A program made the position numbers and the translations under genes. From contig JACPQD010000098.1 in NCBI GenBank assembly GCA_016190665.1, positions 51,513 through 115,512 of the forward strand: a DNA stretch of 64,000 bases, read 5' to 3'. The stretch comes from Chloroflexota bacterium. Its GTDB lineage: Bacteria; Chloroflexota; Dehalococcoidia; JACPQD01. This document shows positions 44,686-53,493 of the stretch, one piece after another; within the stretch, counting starts at the first letter, position 1; every line of letters starts with the position of its first letter. Under the pieces are notes generated by a model that was not told where the DNA came from, ran no database searches, and saw only the letters and a list, made by a program, of their open reading frames with translations.

Positions 44686-45258
44686 CTACCGGGTCTCCCG
44701 CCAAACGTGGAAAAGGCGCTGAAGGGCAGTAAGGTTAGCAACAACGGCCAGTATCCAGAGCGCCGGCAGAATCTGACCGAAGATGAGGCCGGCCGCAAGG
44801 ATCAGGACTCGTTCCGCCCGGCCTGTGAGACCCACCTTGCATTCTATATCCAGCCCCTCGGCGCGCGCCCTCACGTAGCTCACCATGAAGGACCCCACCA
44901 GACACACACTTATGAGCACGGTCTCCAGCGGCCGGCCCAGATAGAATATCAGCAGCCCCAAGAAGAGAAGGGCTTCAGAGTAGCGGTCCAGGGTGGAATC
45001 GAGCAGGGCGCCAAAGCGCGTGGTACGCCCCGTGGCGCGAGCTAGCGCGCCATCCAGCATGTCGAAGCCGCCGCAGAAGAGGACAAAAAAGCCACCCCAG
45101 AGCAGGTGCCCGGAGGCGATAACATAGGCCGCGCCGACGTTCAGGAGAAGCCCCAGTATGGTGAGAACGTTGGGAGTTATCCCCGTGCGGCCGAGCGCTC
45201 GGGCGACGGGAAGCGTCAGCCGCTCGCTGAAACGCCGCCCCACTTCATCCAGCGCCAA
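44686..45258 (-). CDS. CDP-alcohol phosphatidyltransferase (phosphatidylinositol-phosphate synthase-like)
   Basis: The 190-residue membrane enzyme carries the full CDP-OH-P motif, DMLDGALARATGRTTRFGAL followed by LDSTLD, with four catalytic Asp. It condenses CDP-diacylglycerol with an alcohol phosphate. Linkage to ino1 and a PimA-like gene suggests inositol 1-phosphate as acceptor; PgsA activity is an alternative. TTG 45258 has AAGGAGG upstream; a TTG at 45303 overlapping the previous stop is possible. Last gene of the operon. Confidence 0.85.
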   Translation of the reverse strand: MALDEVGRRFSERLTLPVARALGRTGITPNVLTILGLLLNVGAAYVIASGHLLWGGFFVLFCGGFDMLDGALARATGRTTRFGALLDSTLDRYSEALLFLGLLIFYLGRPLETVLISVCLVGSFMVSYVRARAEGLDIECKVGLTGRAERVLILAAGLIFGQILPALWILAVVANLTALQRLFHVWRETR

Positions 45259-45299
45259 CAGAGATCGTCCTCCTTCACAAGATCCGATTGTAGGGGCCG

Positions 45300-46457
45300 T
45301 CAAACCTTAGGCTTGACAGGCTCGTCCTTCCTGGTAAGCGCGCCCTCTTTCAGGATGCCTTCGTAGTAGTTGGCCACTCTGCGGGAGACACGTTCCCAGC
45401 TATATTCCTGGGCCTTCTCTCGGCCTCGTGCGCCCATCCGCTGCCGTAATTCCTTGTCCGCCAGCAAATGGCCGAGGGCCATAGCCAGAGCCTTTTCATC
45501 CTTCGGAGGAACCAGGAGCCCTTCGCTGCCGTGAGTCACCACGCCGGCATATCCTTCGATATCAGAGGCCACAATCGGCCGCGCCGACGCCATCGCCTCC
45601 AGCAGCACGATCCCGAAGCTTTCCCAGCCCGTCGCTGGCGCGCAGAAAACATCGGCCGTCTCATAATACCTGGGCAAATCTTCGTCGCTGACGTACCCGG
45701 CGAAGACCACATCCCGGAGACCCTTCTCCCTCACAAACTTCTCGTAGCCCTCCCGTAGCCCGGTCTCAGGGCCAGCGACGATGAGCCGGGAATCTGGGAA
45801 CTCTCGCTTCACCAACACGTAGGCCTTCAATAAGCAGTCCACGCCTTTGCGTTTCTCAAGACGCCCCACGAATAGTATATTCAGCTTGCCGTCGCGATGG
45901 CGCTCCAAAGGGGGCTTCTCACCGGAGAAACGTACTACGTCAATGCCATTGGGAATTATGTTGTAATAACCCGGGAAATACTTGCTGACGAACTCCATCG
46001 CCGGCCGGGAGACCGCGATCTTGCCGTGGAGCTTCCTGAACCACCGTTTCAGGAGCCTCTTGCCGTACGAATAGGCTCGATTCGAGCCATGGTAAGCGTG
46101 AAAAGTGCCCACATTGACAGATTGCGAGAACCGCAAGACTGTGATAGGAAGCACAGGCACTAGTGGCTCGTGAAGATGGATGACATCGAAATTCTCGGCG
46201 TTGAGGAGAGCCTTCACCGGCGCCGCGAGCCTTAGGGAGAGGCTGATCCGAGCGATGGAGCCGCTGGCCGGAATGGGGAAAGGATGACCGATCACTCTGA
46301 GATTGTCACGGCCCAGACGGTCAGCGGGCACCGAAGAAGGGGCTATGATCCTGACGTAATGCCCCATGGCTGCCAGGTTTTTGCCCAACTGATTGACGTG
46401 CTCGGTCACACCGCCCGGGTAAGCGAAATCATAAGGAGAGACCAGAGCGATTCTCAT
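45300..46457 (-). CDS. GT4 glycosyltransferase, PimA-like phosphatidylinositol mannosyltransferase
   Basis: The 385 residues begin MRIALVSPYDFAYPGGVTEH, characteristic of PimA-type GT4 enzymes, with VIHLHEPLVPVLP, GTFHAYHGSNRAY, LFVGRLEKRKGVDCLL and the C-terminal EX7E region (ESFGIVLLEAMASARP). It would add mannose to phosphatidylinositol. ATG 46457 has GGAGG ten bases upstream and overlaps the PHP gene by 29 bases. Sugar and acceptor are inferred from the operon. Confidence 0.87.
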   Translation of the reverse strand: MRIALVSPYDFAYPGGVTEHVNQLGKNLAAMGHYVRIIAPSSVPADRLGRDNLRVIGHPFPIPASGSIARISLSLRLAAPVKALLNAENFDVIHLHEPLVPVLPITVLRFSQSVNVGTFHAYHGSNRAYSYGKRLLKRWFRKLHGKIAVSRPAMEFVSKYFPGYYNIIPNGIDVVRFSGEKPPLERHRDGKLNILFVGRLEKRKGVDCLLKAYVLVKREFPDSRLIVAGPETGLREGYEKFVREKGLRDVVFAGYVSDEDLPRYYETADVFCAPATGWESFGIVLLEAMASARPIVASDIEGYAGVVTHGSEGLLVPPKDEKALAMALGHLLADKELRQRMGARGREKAQEYSWERVSRRVANYYEGILKEGALTRKDEPVKPKV

Positions 46458-47214
46458 GGCGGTATATCCTCCAAAGTTCCCGAACAGAGCGGCCAACCAG
46501 CCTGGATGGGACAACGATGAGGCCGCGCCCGAGCTGCCGCACCACCTGGCTATAGCCGATCTTGTTCAAGCTGATAGGGGTGCCTGCCAGAGCCTCCGTG
46601 GTCTTGCTGAGGATGCTCGCGCGCAGGTCTTCAGCCGAACGGCCCCGAAAGATGGTCCGCCCGTGTCCGACCGAGGCCAGGAAGTGAGCATCACTGTTGC
46701 CGATTTCACTGAGCTTGTAATACCTCTGATTCAACTCTTTGGCCTTTGGCCCCCCGACCTTCCCGGCAATGGTGCCGTTGAACACCTCGATGCCGTCAAA
46801 GTAGACTCCGGCGTGGCACCCGTTACATATTCCGTCCAGAATGGTGCGGCTCACGCTCCGCGTCAACCAGCTCATGGGGTGAGGCACTATGCAGAGACCG
46901 CCCTGAGCGTGTATGGCATCGACGGTCTTGGCGGCCGATTGCCAACTCCGCACCGGCCTCTCGAGAAACAGGCCAAGCAGATGGCCATCGAGAGTGGTCA
47001 CTTCCATCCCCACGATGACCTGATAGCGATACTTCCCCTTCGCCGCCAGCTCTCGCGCGAGATAGCTGCCCTTAATCTCGTCATGATCAGTGACGGCAAT
47101 AACGTCCAGGTTGGTCCTGCGCTCTACAAACTCCAGGAGCTCCGGAATATCCGCCATGCCATCGCTGAAGCTGGTATGGATATGAACGTCAGCAAGTCCC
47201 AGTTTCGCCTCCAT
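46429..47214 (-). CDS. PHP-domain phosphoesterase-like protein
   Basis: The 261 residues contain PHP motifs: LADVHIHTSFSDGM, DVIAVTDHDEIKGSY, the E in VIVGMEVTT, IVPHPMSWLT and IGNSDAHFLASVG, supplying the metal-binding His/Asp set. Likely a phosphatase or phosphodiesterase; within this operon an inositol- or lipid-phosphate is a reasonable substrate (inference). ATG 47214 preferred; a TTG at 47220 is two codons upstream. Confidence 0.82.
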   Translation of the reverse strand: MEAKLGLADVHIHTSFSDGMADIPELLEFVERRTNLDVIAVTDHDEIKGSYLARELAAKGKYRYQVIVGMEVTTLDGHLLGLFLERPVRSWQSAAKTVDAIHAQGGLCIVPHPMSWLTRSVSRTILDGICNGCHAGVYFDGIEVFNGTIAGKVGGPKAKELNQRYYKLSEIGNSDAHFLASVGHGRTIFRGRSAEDLRASILSKTTEALAGTPISLNKIGYSQVVRQLGRGLIVVPSRLVGRSVRELWRIYRHENRSGLSL

Positions 47215-47241
47215 CTCCAACCCCCCAAGCGGTCAGCTATC

Positions 47242-48117
47242 CTATTCCCAGACCCGTTCGAACACTACCCATTGCTCCGGATGGGAACGAACATGCTTCT
47301 CCATGCAGGCCACAATTTGCTCCATTGGCTCTGAGGCCCCTCTCGCGCCCCGACCGAAATCGGAGCCATTGGGGGAGGCGTGCACCATCAAAGGCGGCTC
47401 AACGCGGATTTCAAAGCGGCCATCCGGCAGACGCACACTGAAGGCGGGCAATATAGCAGCGCCCGTCTTCGCCGCGAGGTCAACGGCCCCCACAGGAAGC
47501 GTCGCCTCCTCGCCAAAGAAGCTCATCCTGACACCCTTGCCCAGGACGTCGCGGTCGCAGGCCACCGCCACCATACCTCCCTTCTTCAAGGCCCGCATGG
47601 CGGTTTTCAGAGAGGTGACGCTCACGGGCAAAAAGGATACCCCCTGGCTTTCCCGAAGGCTCCTCACCAGCTCAAAGAGGCGACGCGGCCGCAGCGGCTC
47701 CGCAAGCACAACGGTCCCAATGGATCGCGCTGCCAGCACCTGGACGGCAAGGTCTACGTTCCCCAGATGGGCGGTGGCGATGACGATCCCTTTCCCTTGC
47801 TGTCTCAGCCCCTGGATATGCTCCCAGCCGTATACCGTCAGCCTCCGCTCCACCTCCCTCCCCAGGCTAGGGAGCGAGAACAGCTCGCAGTAGTTCCGGG
47901 CAGTGTGCTGAAACACGGCGCGCACCGTCTGGCGCAGCTTGTCCCGGCCCACTTGCGGTCCAAGGACGTGTCTCATGTTGTCAGCAACCGCCCGTCGTGC
48001 TCCGGGAGCGGCCAGGTACGCCAGGGTGGCCAGAAAAGCCGCCATCGCATAATAGACGCGCGCAGGAAGACGCGGCAGCATCAGGCACCCAATCCTGAAG
48101 GCGATGTACGTAAGCAT
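47242..48117 (-). CDS. Lysophospholipid acyltransferase (LpxL/PatA-like), copy 2
   Basis: The 291 residues resemble the HtrB/LpxL and PIM acyltransferase PatA family: VIATAHLGNVDLAVQVLAAR with the H-x4-D catalytic motif (~115), VACDRDVLGKGVRMSFFG and a C-terminal HPEQWVVFERVW. It acylates a glycolipid at the cytoplasmic membrane. It starts directly after the TGA of the first acyltransferase. In mycobacteria PatA lies beside PimA, as here. Confidence 0.86.
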   Translation of the reverse strand: MLTYIAFRIGCLMLPRLPARVYYAMAAFLATLAYLAAPGARRAVADNMRHVLGPQVGRDKLRQTVRAVFQHTARNYCELFSLPSLGREVERRLTVYGWEHIQGLRQQGKGIVIATAHLGNVDLAVQVLAARSIGTVVLAEPLRPRRLFELVRSLRESQGVSFLPVSVTSLKTAMRALKKGGMVAVACDRDVLGKGVRMSFFGEEATLPVGAVDLAAKTGAAILPAFSVRLPDGRFEIRVEPPLMVHASPNGSDFGRGARGASEPMEQIVACMEKHVRSHPEQWVVFERVWE

Positions 48118-48975
48118 TCACGCCCACATGCGGCGAAAGGCAAACCACTGGTCCGGGTAGTGCCGAACCATCGCCTCCAGGGAATCCATCACCTGTTGGG
48201 TCGTTGTCTGAACATCCGCCTGGAAGTCCCCGCTGAGCCTGATGTCTACGAATTCGCCCACCCACCCTAGAAAGGTATCGTTCGGCAGCCTGACCAGGGC
48301 ACCAGGGACCAGCTTTGCCCCGGTCTTCATAGCAAGCACCGCCGCGCCGGAGGGGACCTGTATGGGCGCGCCGAAGAAATTTACCCTCACCCCGGCTTCC
48401 AGGCTCGGGTGGTCGATGAGAAAGGCAAGGACCTCGTTGCGGCGCAAAGCCCTGACCACGCCCGCCGCGGCTCTCTCGAGGGGGATCACCTTCATACCGC
48501 GCTGCCGTCTTGCTTCCTGGACGAGCCGATTAAGCGGCGGATAACCGAAGGTCTCGGCCACTACATTCAATGGGTAGTTCTTGAAAGCTATGGCTGCCGC
48601 CGCCAGGTCCCAGTTCCCCAAATGCAGGCCGACGAAGATAGCTCCCTTGCCGCCGGCTAGTGCGCGATCGAAATTCTCCCAGCCGTCGAACCTGACCTTG
48701 TTCTGGATATCCTCCCACCGCAGCAACGGGAAGCGGATGAAGTCCACCAGATAGCGACAGTAGTTGCGCAGAGACTGACGCGCCGCCCTACCCACAGTCC
48801 GCCTGTCGGCGCCGCTGCCGAGGACGCGCCCCATGTTGCTTCGAGCGTACGTGCGACCCTTGGGCCAGGCAAAGTAGGCCACATCGCCAACGAAATCCGC
48901 CAGCCTGTACCCAACGGCGGGAGGAAGCCATCGCCAGATGAGCAGGCTGACCCGCCACAGCCAGTACTGGATCAA
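48118..48975 (-). CDS. Lysophospholipid acyltransferase (LpxL/PatA-like), copy 1
   Basis: The 285 residues are a paralogue of the following gene: [18 protein letters not shown] with H-x4-D (~118), [18 protein letters not shown] and [14 protein letters not shown]. Two adjacent enzymes suggest two acylation steps or positions. TTG 48975 overlaps the ino1 stop (TTGA). Confidence 0.86.
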   Translation of the reverse strand: MIQYWLWRVSLLIWRWLPPAVGYRLADFVGDVAYFAWPKGRTYARSNMGRVLGSGADRRTVGRAARQSLRNYCRYLVDFIRFPLLRWEDIQNKVRFDGWENFDRALAGGKGAIFVGLHLGNWDLAAAAIAFKNYPLNVVAETFGYPPLNRLVQEARRQRGMKVIPLERAAAGVVRALRRNEVLAFLIDHPSLEAGVRVNFFGAPIQVPSGAAVLAMKTGAKLVPGALVRLPNDTFLGWVGEFVDIRLSGDFQADVQTTTQQVMDSLEAMVRHYPDQWFAFRRMWA

Positions 48976-50048
48976 CGATTCTCCCCGGCGATGAACTCCT
49001 CGGTCAGTCGCCGAGCCTCTTCATCGGTATACTGGACCGGCGGCGATTTCATGAAATAGGAGGAGGGCGCCGTCAGGCTGCCACTTATTCCCCTGTCCAT
49101 GGCCAGTTTGGCGCATCTGATAGCATCGATGACCACGCCCGCCGAGTTGGGACTGTCCCACACCTCGAGCTTCATTTCAAGCAGAAGAGGCACGTCGCCG
49201 AAGGTGCGCCCCTCCATCCGTATGTGGCAGAATTTGCGGTCCGCCAGGAAGGGGACATAGTCGCTGGGTCCCACATGGACGTTGTCGGCGCCCATGTCGT
49301 AATCCAACTGAGAGGTCACCGCGTTCGTCTTCGAGATCTTCTTCGACTCCAGCCGCTCCCTCTCCAGCATGTTGTAGAAGTCCATGTTCCCACCGAAGTT
49401 GAGCTGGTATGTTCGTTCCAGCTTCACCCCGCGGTCCCGGAAAAGGCGCGTCAGCACGCGATGTGTAATGGTGGCCCCCACCTGGGACTTTATGTCGTCG
49501 CCGATAATAGGGAGACCCTTGTCCTCAAAACGCTTGCTCCAGTACTTCTCCCGCGCAATGAAAACGGGTATGCAGTTCACGAAGGCGCAGCCGGCGGCCA
49601 GAACCTGCTCCACATACCACTTGGTGGCCTCCTCGCTTCCCACGGGCAGATAGCTGACCACGACATGAGTCTCGGTGTCCTTCAGTATTTTCACAATGTC
49701 AGCTGTGGCGCCAGGGGCCTTCTCTATCACCTTGGAAAGGTACTTGCCGAGGCCATCGTGGGTCATGCCGCGATCAACTTTCACGCCAAGGAGGGGCACA
49801 TCGCAGAACTTGTAAGTGTTATTGGGAGGGACATAGATGGCCTCCGCCACGTCCTTGCCCACTTTGTTCTTGTCGATGTCGAAGGCAGCCACGAAACTGA
49901 TATCGCTGATATGGTACCCGCCGAGATTAACATGCATAAGTCCAGGAATGAAGTCATCTTCAACAGCGCTGCGATAGTAGTGTACACCTTGAATCAGCGA
50001 GGAGGCGCAGTTCCCCACTCCAATGACAGCCACATTTATCTTGCCCAA
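48972..50048 (-). CDS. ino1: Inositol-3-phosphate synthase
   Basis: Converts glucose 6-phosphate to inositol 3-phosphate with NAD. The 358 residues, the short prokaryotic form, show [50 protein letters not shown], and [19 protein letters not shown]. It leads the inositol-lipid operon. TTG 50048 has AAGGAG ~11 bases upstream. A -10-like TAAAAT lies near 50117 on the minus strand but without a convincing -35. Confidence 0.95.
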   Translation of the reverse strand: MGKINVAVIGVGNCASSLIQGVHYYRSAVEDDFIPGLMHVNLGGYHISDISFVAAFDIDKNKVGKDVAEAIYVPPNNTYKFCDVPLLGVKVDRGMTHDGLGKYLSKVIEKAPGATADIVKILKDTETHVVVSYLPVGSEEATKWYVEQVLAAGCAFVNCIPVFIAREKYWSKRFEDKGLPIIGDDIKSQVGATITHRVLTRLFRDRGVKLERTYQLNFGGNMDFYNMLERERLESKKISKTNAVTSQLDYDMGADNVHVGPSDYVPFLADRKFCHIRMEGRTFGDVPLLLEMKLEVWDSPNSAGVVIDAIRCAKLAMDRGISGSLTAPSSYFMKSPPVQYTDEEARRLTEEFIAGENR

Positions 50049-50151
50049 ATTCTGACTTGCTCCTTTCCGAAGAGTCGACCCAGCCCTTAGCGCTTCAGGT
50101 CAAGAGCTTTCTGCATTTTACCAGAGTTCCCTCAAGGGACACAAGTCAAAG

Positions 50152-50250
50152 AAAGCTGTCAGCCTTCAGCTTTCGGCAGGCCGGGAGTATGAGGACAGAA
50201 GTCAGGGTCAGGGGAGGCGAGCTGATAGCTGAACGCTGACCGCTGAAGGC
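50152..50250. repeat. Inverted CTGAAAG word-repeat element
   Basis: AAAGCTGTCAGCCTTCAGCT (50152 on) is the reverse complement of the AGCTGAAGGCTGACAG type words; the right arm 50220-50250 reads GCTGATAGCTGAACGCTGAC and on. GTCAGGGTCAGGGG words lie between. Fills part of the gap upstream of ino1. Confidence 0.55.
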
Positions 50251-50294
50251 TACAAGACTTGCAAAAAATGACCGAAAATTGATGGCAAAACATC

Positions 50295-50322
50295 TTGACA
50301 ACGCCGACATGACTGTTATAAT
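50295..50322 (+). promoter_or_regulatory. Near-perfect sigma70 promoter
   Basis: TTGACA (50295-50300), 16 bases, TATAAT (50317-50322): both hexamers are consensus. It drives the zinc-ribbon gene. The leader contains a GGCTCC/GGAGCC hairpin (50342-50362) and is A/T-richer than the surrounding genes. Confidence 0.7.
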
Positions 50323-50505
50323 ATCTCGAAGTTCGCAGGATGGCTCCGGGAGGATGGGAGCCGAAAATGGAGGGGAAGAGAAGCTGGGAGGCCTGGAAAA
50401 CGGCACAATTTGAGACAAAAGTCACAGACACAATATTGGGGAAAGGATAAAATTCCATCTTTGGTAGGTACAAGAATAAACAATCTAATCACCGGGGTTT
50501 CGAAG

Positions 50506-50820
50506 TTGAGAGTCATTGCCGATGTCAAATGCTATCATTGCGGCTATGTTTCTGGCCAGTTGGTGGGAAAGGCTAACGAGCTTTTAAGGCCGGAGTGCTT
50601 CCAGCCCAGCCCCACCTACACAAAGCCGCTGCCTCGCCGTGGCGACCGCCTGTCCTGTGGCCGCTGCGGTGGGCCTGTGTACCTCGACGACGTTCGGCCC
50701 GATCGAGACTGGCAGAGCAGGTACGTCATTACCGCAAAGAAACGCTTCGCCAACGTTCCCGATTATGCCGAGAACGACGAAGAGGAAGAAGAGAACCTGG
50801 CCGCCACTGGTCGCAGCTAA
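50506..50820 (+). CDS. Small zinc-ribbon protein
   Basis: The 104 residues have VKCYHCGYVSGQL and RLSCGRCGGPVYLDDV, two C-x2-C pairs ~47 residues apart, likely one zinc site. The acidic tail (NDEEEEENL) is notable. Function unknown; nucleic acid or protein binding is possible. TTG 50506 follows GGGG at eight bases. The frame extends upstream to a TTG at 50410, but codons 50410-50505 are A/T-rich at third positions and probably non-coding. The strong promoter predicts high expression. Confidence 0.6.
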   Translation: MRVIADVKCYHCGYVSGQLVGKANELLRPECFQPSPTYTKPLPRRGDRLSCGRCGGPVYLDDVRPDRDWQSRYVITAKKRFANVPDYAENDEEEEENLAATGRS

Positions 50821-50834
50821 GCTCTGTCGTTTGT

Positions 50835-50866
50835 TAATGCGCCCCGATTTGCATCGGGGCGCATTA
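50835..50866 (+). terminator. Perfect 14-bp hairpin after the zinc-ribbon gene
   Basis: TAATGCGCCCCGAT-TTGC-ATCGGGGCGCATTA, 15 bases after the stop. No U tract follows, so it may be a terminator, an mRNA-stabilising hairpin or a repeat. Confidence 0.5.
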
Positions 50867-50884
50867 GTCTTATTTGGGCCACTA

Positions 50885-51008
50885 GCGCCAATAGCCAATA
50901 ACCAGGATACAAGCGCCAGACAAGTTTCAACAGTCAGTATTGACCACCGGGTATCTTGATTTGGCCGTTGGCTATTGCTCGGTTATTGTATCTTGTAACC
51001 TGGTTATT
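50885..51008. repeat. Inverted TTGGCTATTGG / AACCAGGATACAAG word repeat
   Basis: Left arm GCCAATAGCCAATAACCAGG-ATACAAG; right arm GTTGGCTATTGCTCGGTTAT-TGTATCTTGTAACCTGGTTATT carries the same words inverted and partly duplicated. Lies between convergent genes. Confidence 0.5.
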
Positions 51009-51020
51009 CGTGCGGCCCCC

Positions 51021-51902
51021 TCATCGCTCCTCTTCATCCTTGCGCTGCTTCCGCAGGAAGTCCTCTAGCTCCCGAACGACATCCTCGCGGCTAGGCGCGT
51101 CGAATCCGGCGCCCTCCTGATCGTACTGCTCTTCGAGATTCTTCACGTAGGACTGAAGCTCAGGTTGAGCCACCAGAATCTTGCTCAGCTCCTCCTGGAA
51201 AGTGGCGGCGGCCACAGCCAGGTCATCCAAGTCCAGCTCCAGACGCAGGAGCTCTTTCAGCTTCGCAAGCAGGGCGTGGCTAACCTTGGGGTTGCTGAGC
51301 CCCTGAACATAACTGGGAGAATGACCCCAGAGGCTCATCATCGGCATGGAGCGCTTTTGACAAGCCTCGTAGACGGCGGAATGTATGCCCGTGGGCCCCT
51401 GGTAATTAGAGGAGCGCACCCCCAGGCTCTCCAGCTTGGCTACCAACTCCAGCCTGTTCGCCGACCCCGAGAGCTTGGTCTCCCGCGTGTGGGGCAAGCT
51501 ATCCATGAGGGCGCCTAATGCAATGAACATCTCCACGGCGCACTTCTGGGCCAGATCCACGATAAGATTGGCATACGTCTTCCAGCGCAAACTCGGCTCG
51601 ACGCCCAGAAAGAAAACCAGGTCCCTGCGGCTAGATTGATCTCCGCGATAGTAATAGAACCGATTGGATGGCCATTTCACCTCTCGCTGATAGGGCGAGC
51701 GGATAGAAGTCATAGGCCGCACCGTGGTGAAATCGAAGAACTCCTCGGGGTCGATCTCAGCGAATTTCGTCGCTCCCAGCTTCTTCACCAGATAGCGGAT
51801 GGCGCCGGACGCGCCTTCAGCGGCGTCCGGCCAGCCGCGGAACGCCAGAAGCAGATAGGGACCAGTCAGATCGGGAAGCACATCGACGGACAACGACTCC
51901 AT
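51021..51902 (-). CDS. PAC2 family protein
   Basis: The 293 residues match the PAC2 (DUF75) family: LLLAFRGWPDAAEGASGAIR (~17-36), FIALGALMDSLPHTRE (~130) and MSLWGHSPSYVQGLSNPK. Related to proteasome-assembly chaperones and archaeal ATP-grasp-linked proteins; bacterial role is not known. A Gln/Glu-rich C-terminal helix may form a coiled coil. Monocistronic, with its own promoter; convergent to the zinc-ribbon gene. Confidence 0.86.
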   Translation of the reverse strand: MESLSVDVLPDLTGPYLLLAFRGWPDAAEGASGAIRYLVKKLGATKFAEIDPEEFFDFTTVRPMTSIRSPYQREVKWPSNRFYYYRGDQSSRRDLVFFLGVEPSLRWKTYANLIVDLAQKCAVEMFIALGALMDSLPHTRETKLSGSANRLELVAKLESLGVRSSNYQGPTGIHSAVYEACQKRSMPMMSLWGHSPSYVQGLSNPKVSHALLAKLKELLRLELDLDDLAVAAATFQEELSKILVAQPELQSYVKNLEEQYDQEGAGFDAPSREDVVRELEDFLRKQRKDEEER

Positions 51903-51935
51903 AGGTCATCACCCCCAATCTTCATCGCTGACTCC

Positions 51936-51964
51936 AGTCTATCACCTTGTCGAGGCTCTGACAA
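51936..51964 (-). promoter_or_regulatory. PAC2 gene promoter
   Basis: Minus strand TTGTCA (51959-51964), 17 bases, TAGACT (51936-51941); ~27-nt leader. Confidence 0.45.
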
Positions 51965-52010
51965 TGGTATTGCCCGTATCTATCTTGCTCTTGCCACGGA
52001 CGGCACGCCC

Positions 52011-52039
52011 TTGACACTCAGCCGCATGCTGGGTATAGT
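52011..52039 (+). promoter_or_regulatory. yqeC-mocA-yqeB promoter
   Basis: TTGACA (52011-52016), 17 bases, TATAGT (52034-52039), leader ~48 nt to ATG 52095 with GGAGG. Confidence 0.6.
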
Positions 52040-52094
52040 TCGAAGGTGTTTAGACGGCGGACTTTTCGCCGTTCAGTAGCAGCGGAGGCCTGCG

Positions 52095-52853
52095 ATGACA
52101 CTGGCTGAGGCCCTGGGCGTCGTCGACGGCGATGTAGTGTCCTTCGTGGGCGCTGGGGGAAAGACAACAGCCATGTTCCGTCTGGCCAGGGAGCTTTGCC
52201 AGTCGGGGAAGAGGGTAGTGGTGACAACCACCACCCGGATTCTGGCTCCCAGACCGAGCCAGGCTCTCTGCAGCCTGGAATTGCCGGATGGCGAGCTACT
52301 CCTTGCGGCCGTGAGAGACGCGGCCGGGCGAACATGCCCCGTCGTGGCTTCGCGCGGGCGCGACTCTAATGACAAGCTCATCTCCGTCGGTCCTGACTGG
52401 GTGGCCCGATTGCGCCAGGTCGCCGATGTGGTGCTCGTGGAGGCGGACGGCGCGGCGGGAAGGCCCTTCAAAGCCCCCGGCGAGCACGAGCCCGTAATCC
52501 CGGACAGTGCGACCATCGTCGTGCCGGTGGTGGGAGTGGATGTGGTGGGTAGCCCCCTGTCTCCCGAGATCGCCCACCGACCTGAGATTGTCGCCAAGTT
52601 AGCGGGCATCCGCATGGGCGAGGAAATGACGCCACGAGTCGTCGCTGACGTGATGCTCCACCCTAGAGGTATTATCAAGGGAGCGCCCGCGGCGGCAAGG
52701 GTGGTCCCCCTTGTCAACAAAGTCGACGGAGAGGAGCGGTTGCAGGCGGCCAGACAGCTAGCGCAGCAATTGGCTGGCAGGGGGATTCGCCGGGTGGTGC
52801 TGGCGCGCTGTATGGTTGAGCCTCCGGTAGTGGAGGTGCTGGAAGCGCGGTGA
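52095..52853 (+). CDS. yqeC: Selenium-dependent hydroxylase maturation protein YqeC
   Basis: Putative P-loop protein linked to the labile selenium cofactor of molybdenum hydroxylases. The 252 residues have VVSFVGAGGKTTAMFRLA (~14-31), VVVTTTTRILAP, VLVEADGAAGRPFKAP and PLVNKVDGEERL. GGAGG lies upstream of the ATG. Overlaps mocA by four bases (GTGA). Biochemical activity is not established for the family. Confidence 0.9.
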   Translation: MTLAEALGVVDGDVVSFVGAGGKTTAMFRLARELCQSGKRVVVTTTTRILAPRPSQALCSLELPDGELLLAAVRDAAGRTCPVVASRGRDSNDKLISVGPDWVARLRQVADVVLVEADGAAGRPFKAPGEHEPVIPDSATIVVPVVGVDVVGSPLSPEIAHRPEIVAKLAGIRMGEEMTPRVVADVMLHPRGIIKGAPAAARVVPLVNKVDGEERLQAARQLAQQLAGRGIRRVVLARCMVEPPVVEVLEAR

Positions 52854-53449
52854 TTTCGATTGTGGTCCTGGCCGCTGGAGCAGCCACCCGCCTGGGCGGC
52901 GGCAAGCTGGCTCTGAAGCTTAAGGGCAAGAGCCTGCTGCGGCACGCCGTCGACGCGGCCAGCAGCAGCAAAGCGGATGAAGTTATCGTCGTCCTTGGCC
53001 ACGACGCGGACAGGCTCAAGCGTGAGCTCAGGCCAGACGCCGGGGTCAAGATCCTCGAGAATCCGGACTACGATCTGGGGATGAGCTCATCGCTGAAGGC
53101 GGGCATCAGGTCGGTCAGTCCCGCGGCGCACGCGGCGATGATCATGCTCGCCGACCAACCGCTGGTGGATTCCGGCATCCTGAACGCCGTCATCGACAAG
53201 TTCGAGGAGACCCACGCGCCCGTCGTCGCGCCCAGCTACGGCGGCAGGCAGGGCAATCCCGTCCTCTTCGACAGGAGCGTCTTCAACGAGTTGATGGAGA
53301 TCAGTGGGGATGTCGGGGGTAGGCAAGTGGTCGCCAGGCATCGCGATAAACTGGCGTTGATTTTTGTTGAAACGCCTGACGCAGACAGGGATATCGACAC
53401 GTGGGAAGACTATCGCGCCCTGGCCGAAAGGGACGCCGAGAGGAAATGA
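52850..53449 (+). CDS. mocA: Molybdenum cofactor cytidylyltransferase
   Basis: Makes molybdopterin cytosine dinucleotide for xanthine-dehydrogenase-type enzymes. The 199 residues begin SIVVLAAGAATRLGGGKLAL, with IMLADQPLVDS and the C-terminal GDVGGRQVVARHRDKL and DIDTWEDY motifs typical of MocA/MobA-like proteins. Second gene of the Se/Mo maturation operon; GTG start. Confidence 0.92.
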   Translation: MISIVVLAAGAATRLGGGKLALKLKGKSLLRHAVDAASSSKADEVIVVLGHDADRLKRELRPDAGVKILENPDYDLGMSSSLKAGIRSVSPAAHAAMIMLADQPLVDSGILNAVIDKFEETHAPVVAPSYGGRQGNPVLFDRSVFNELMEISGDVGGRQVVARHRDKLALIFVETPDADRDIDTWEDYRALAERDAERK

Positions 53450-53493
53450 ATCCTCGGCTGGCCTGTATATCTAGGGATCCGGAAGGAGGGGGT

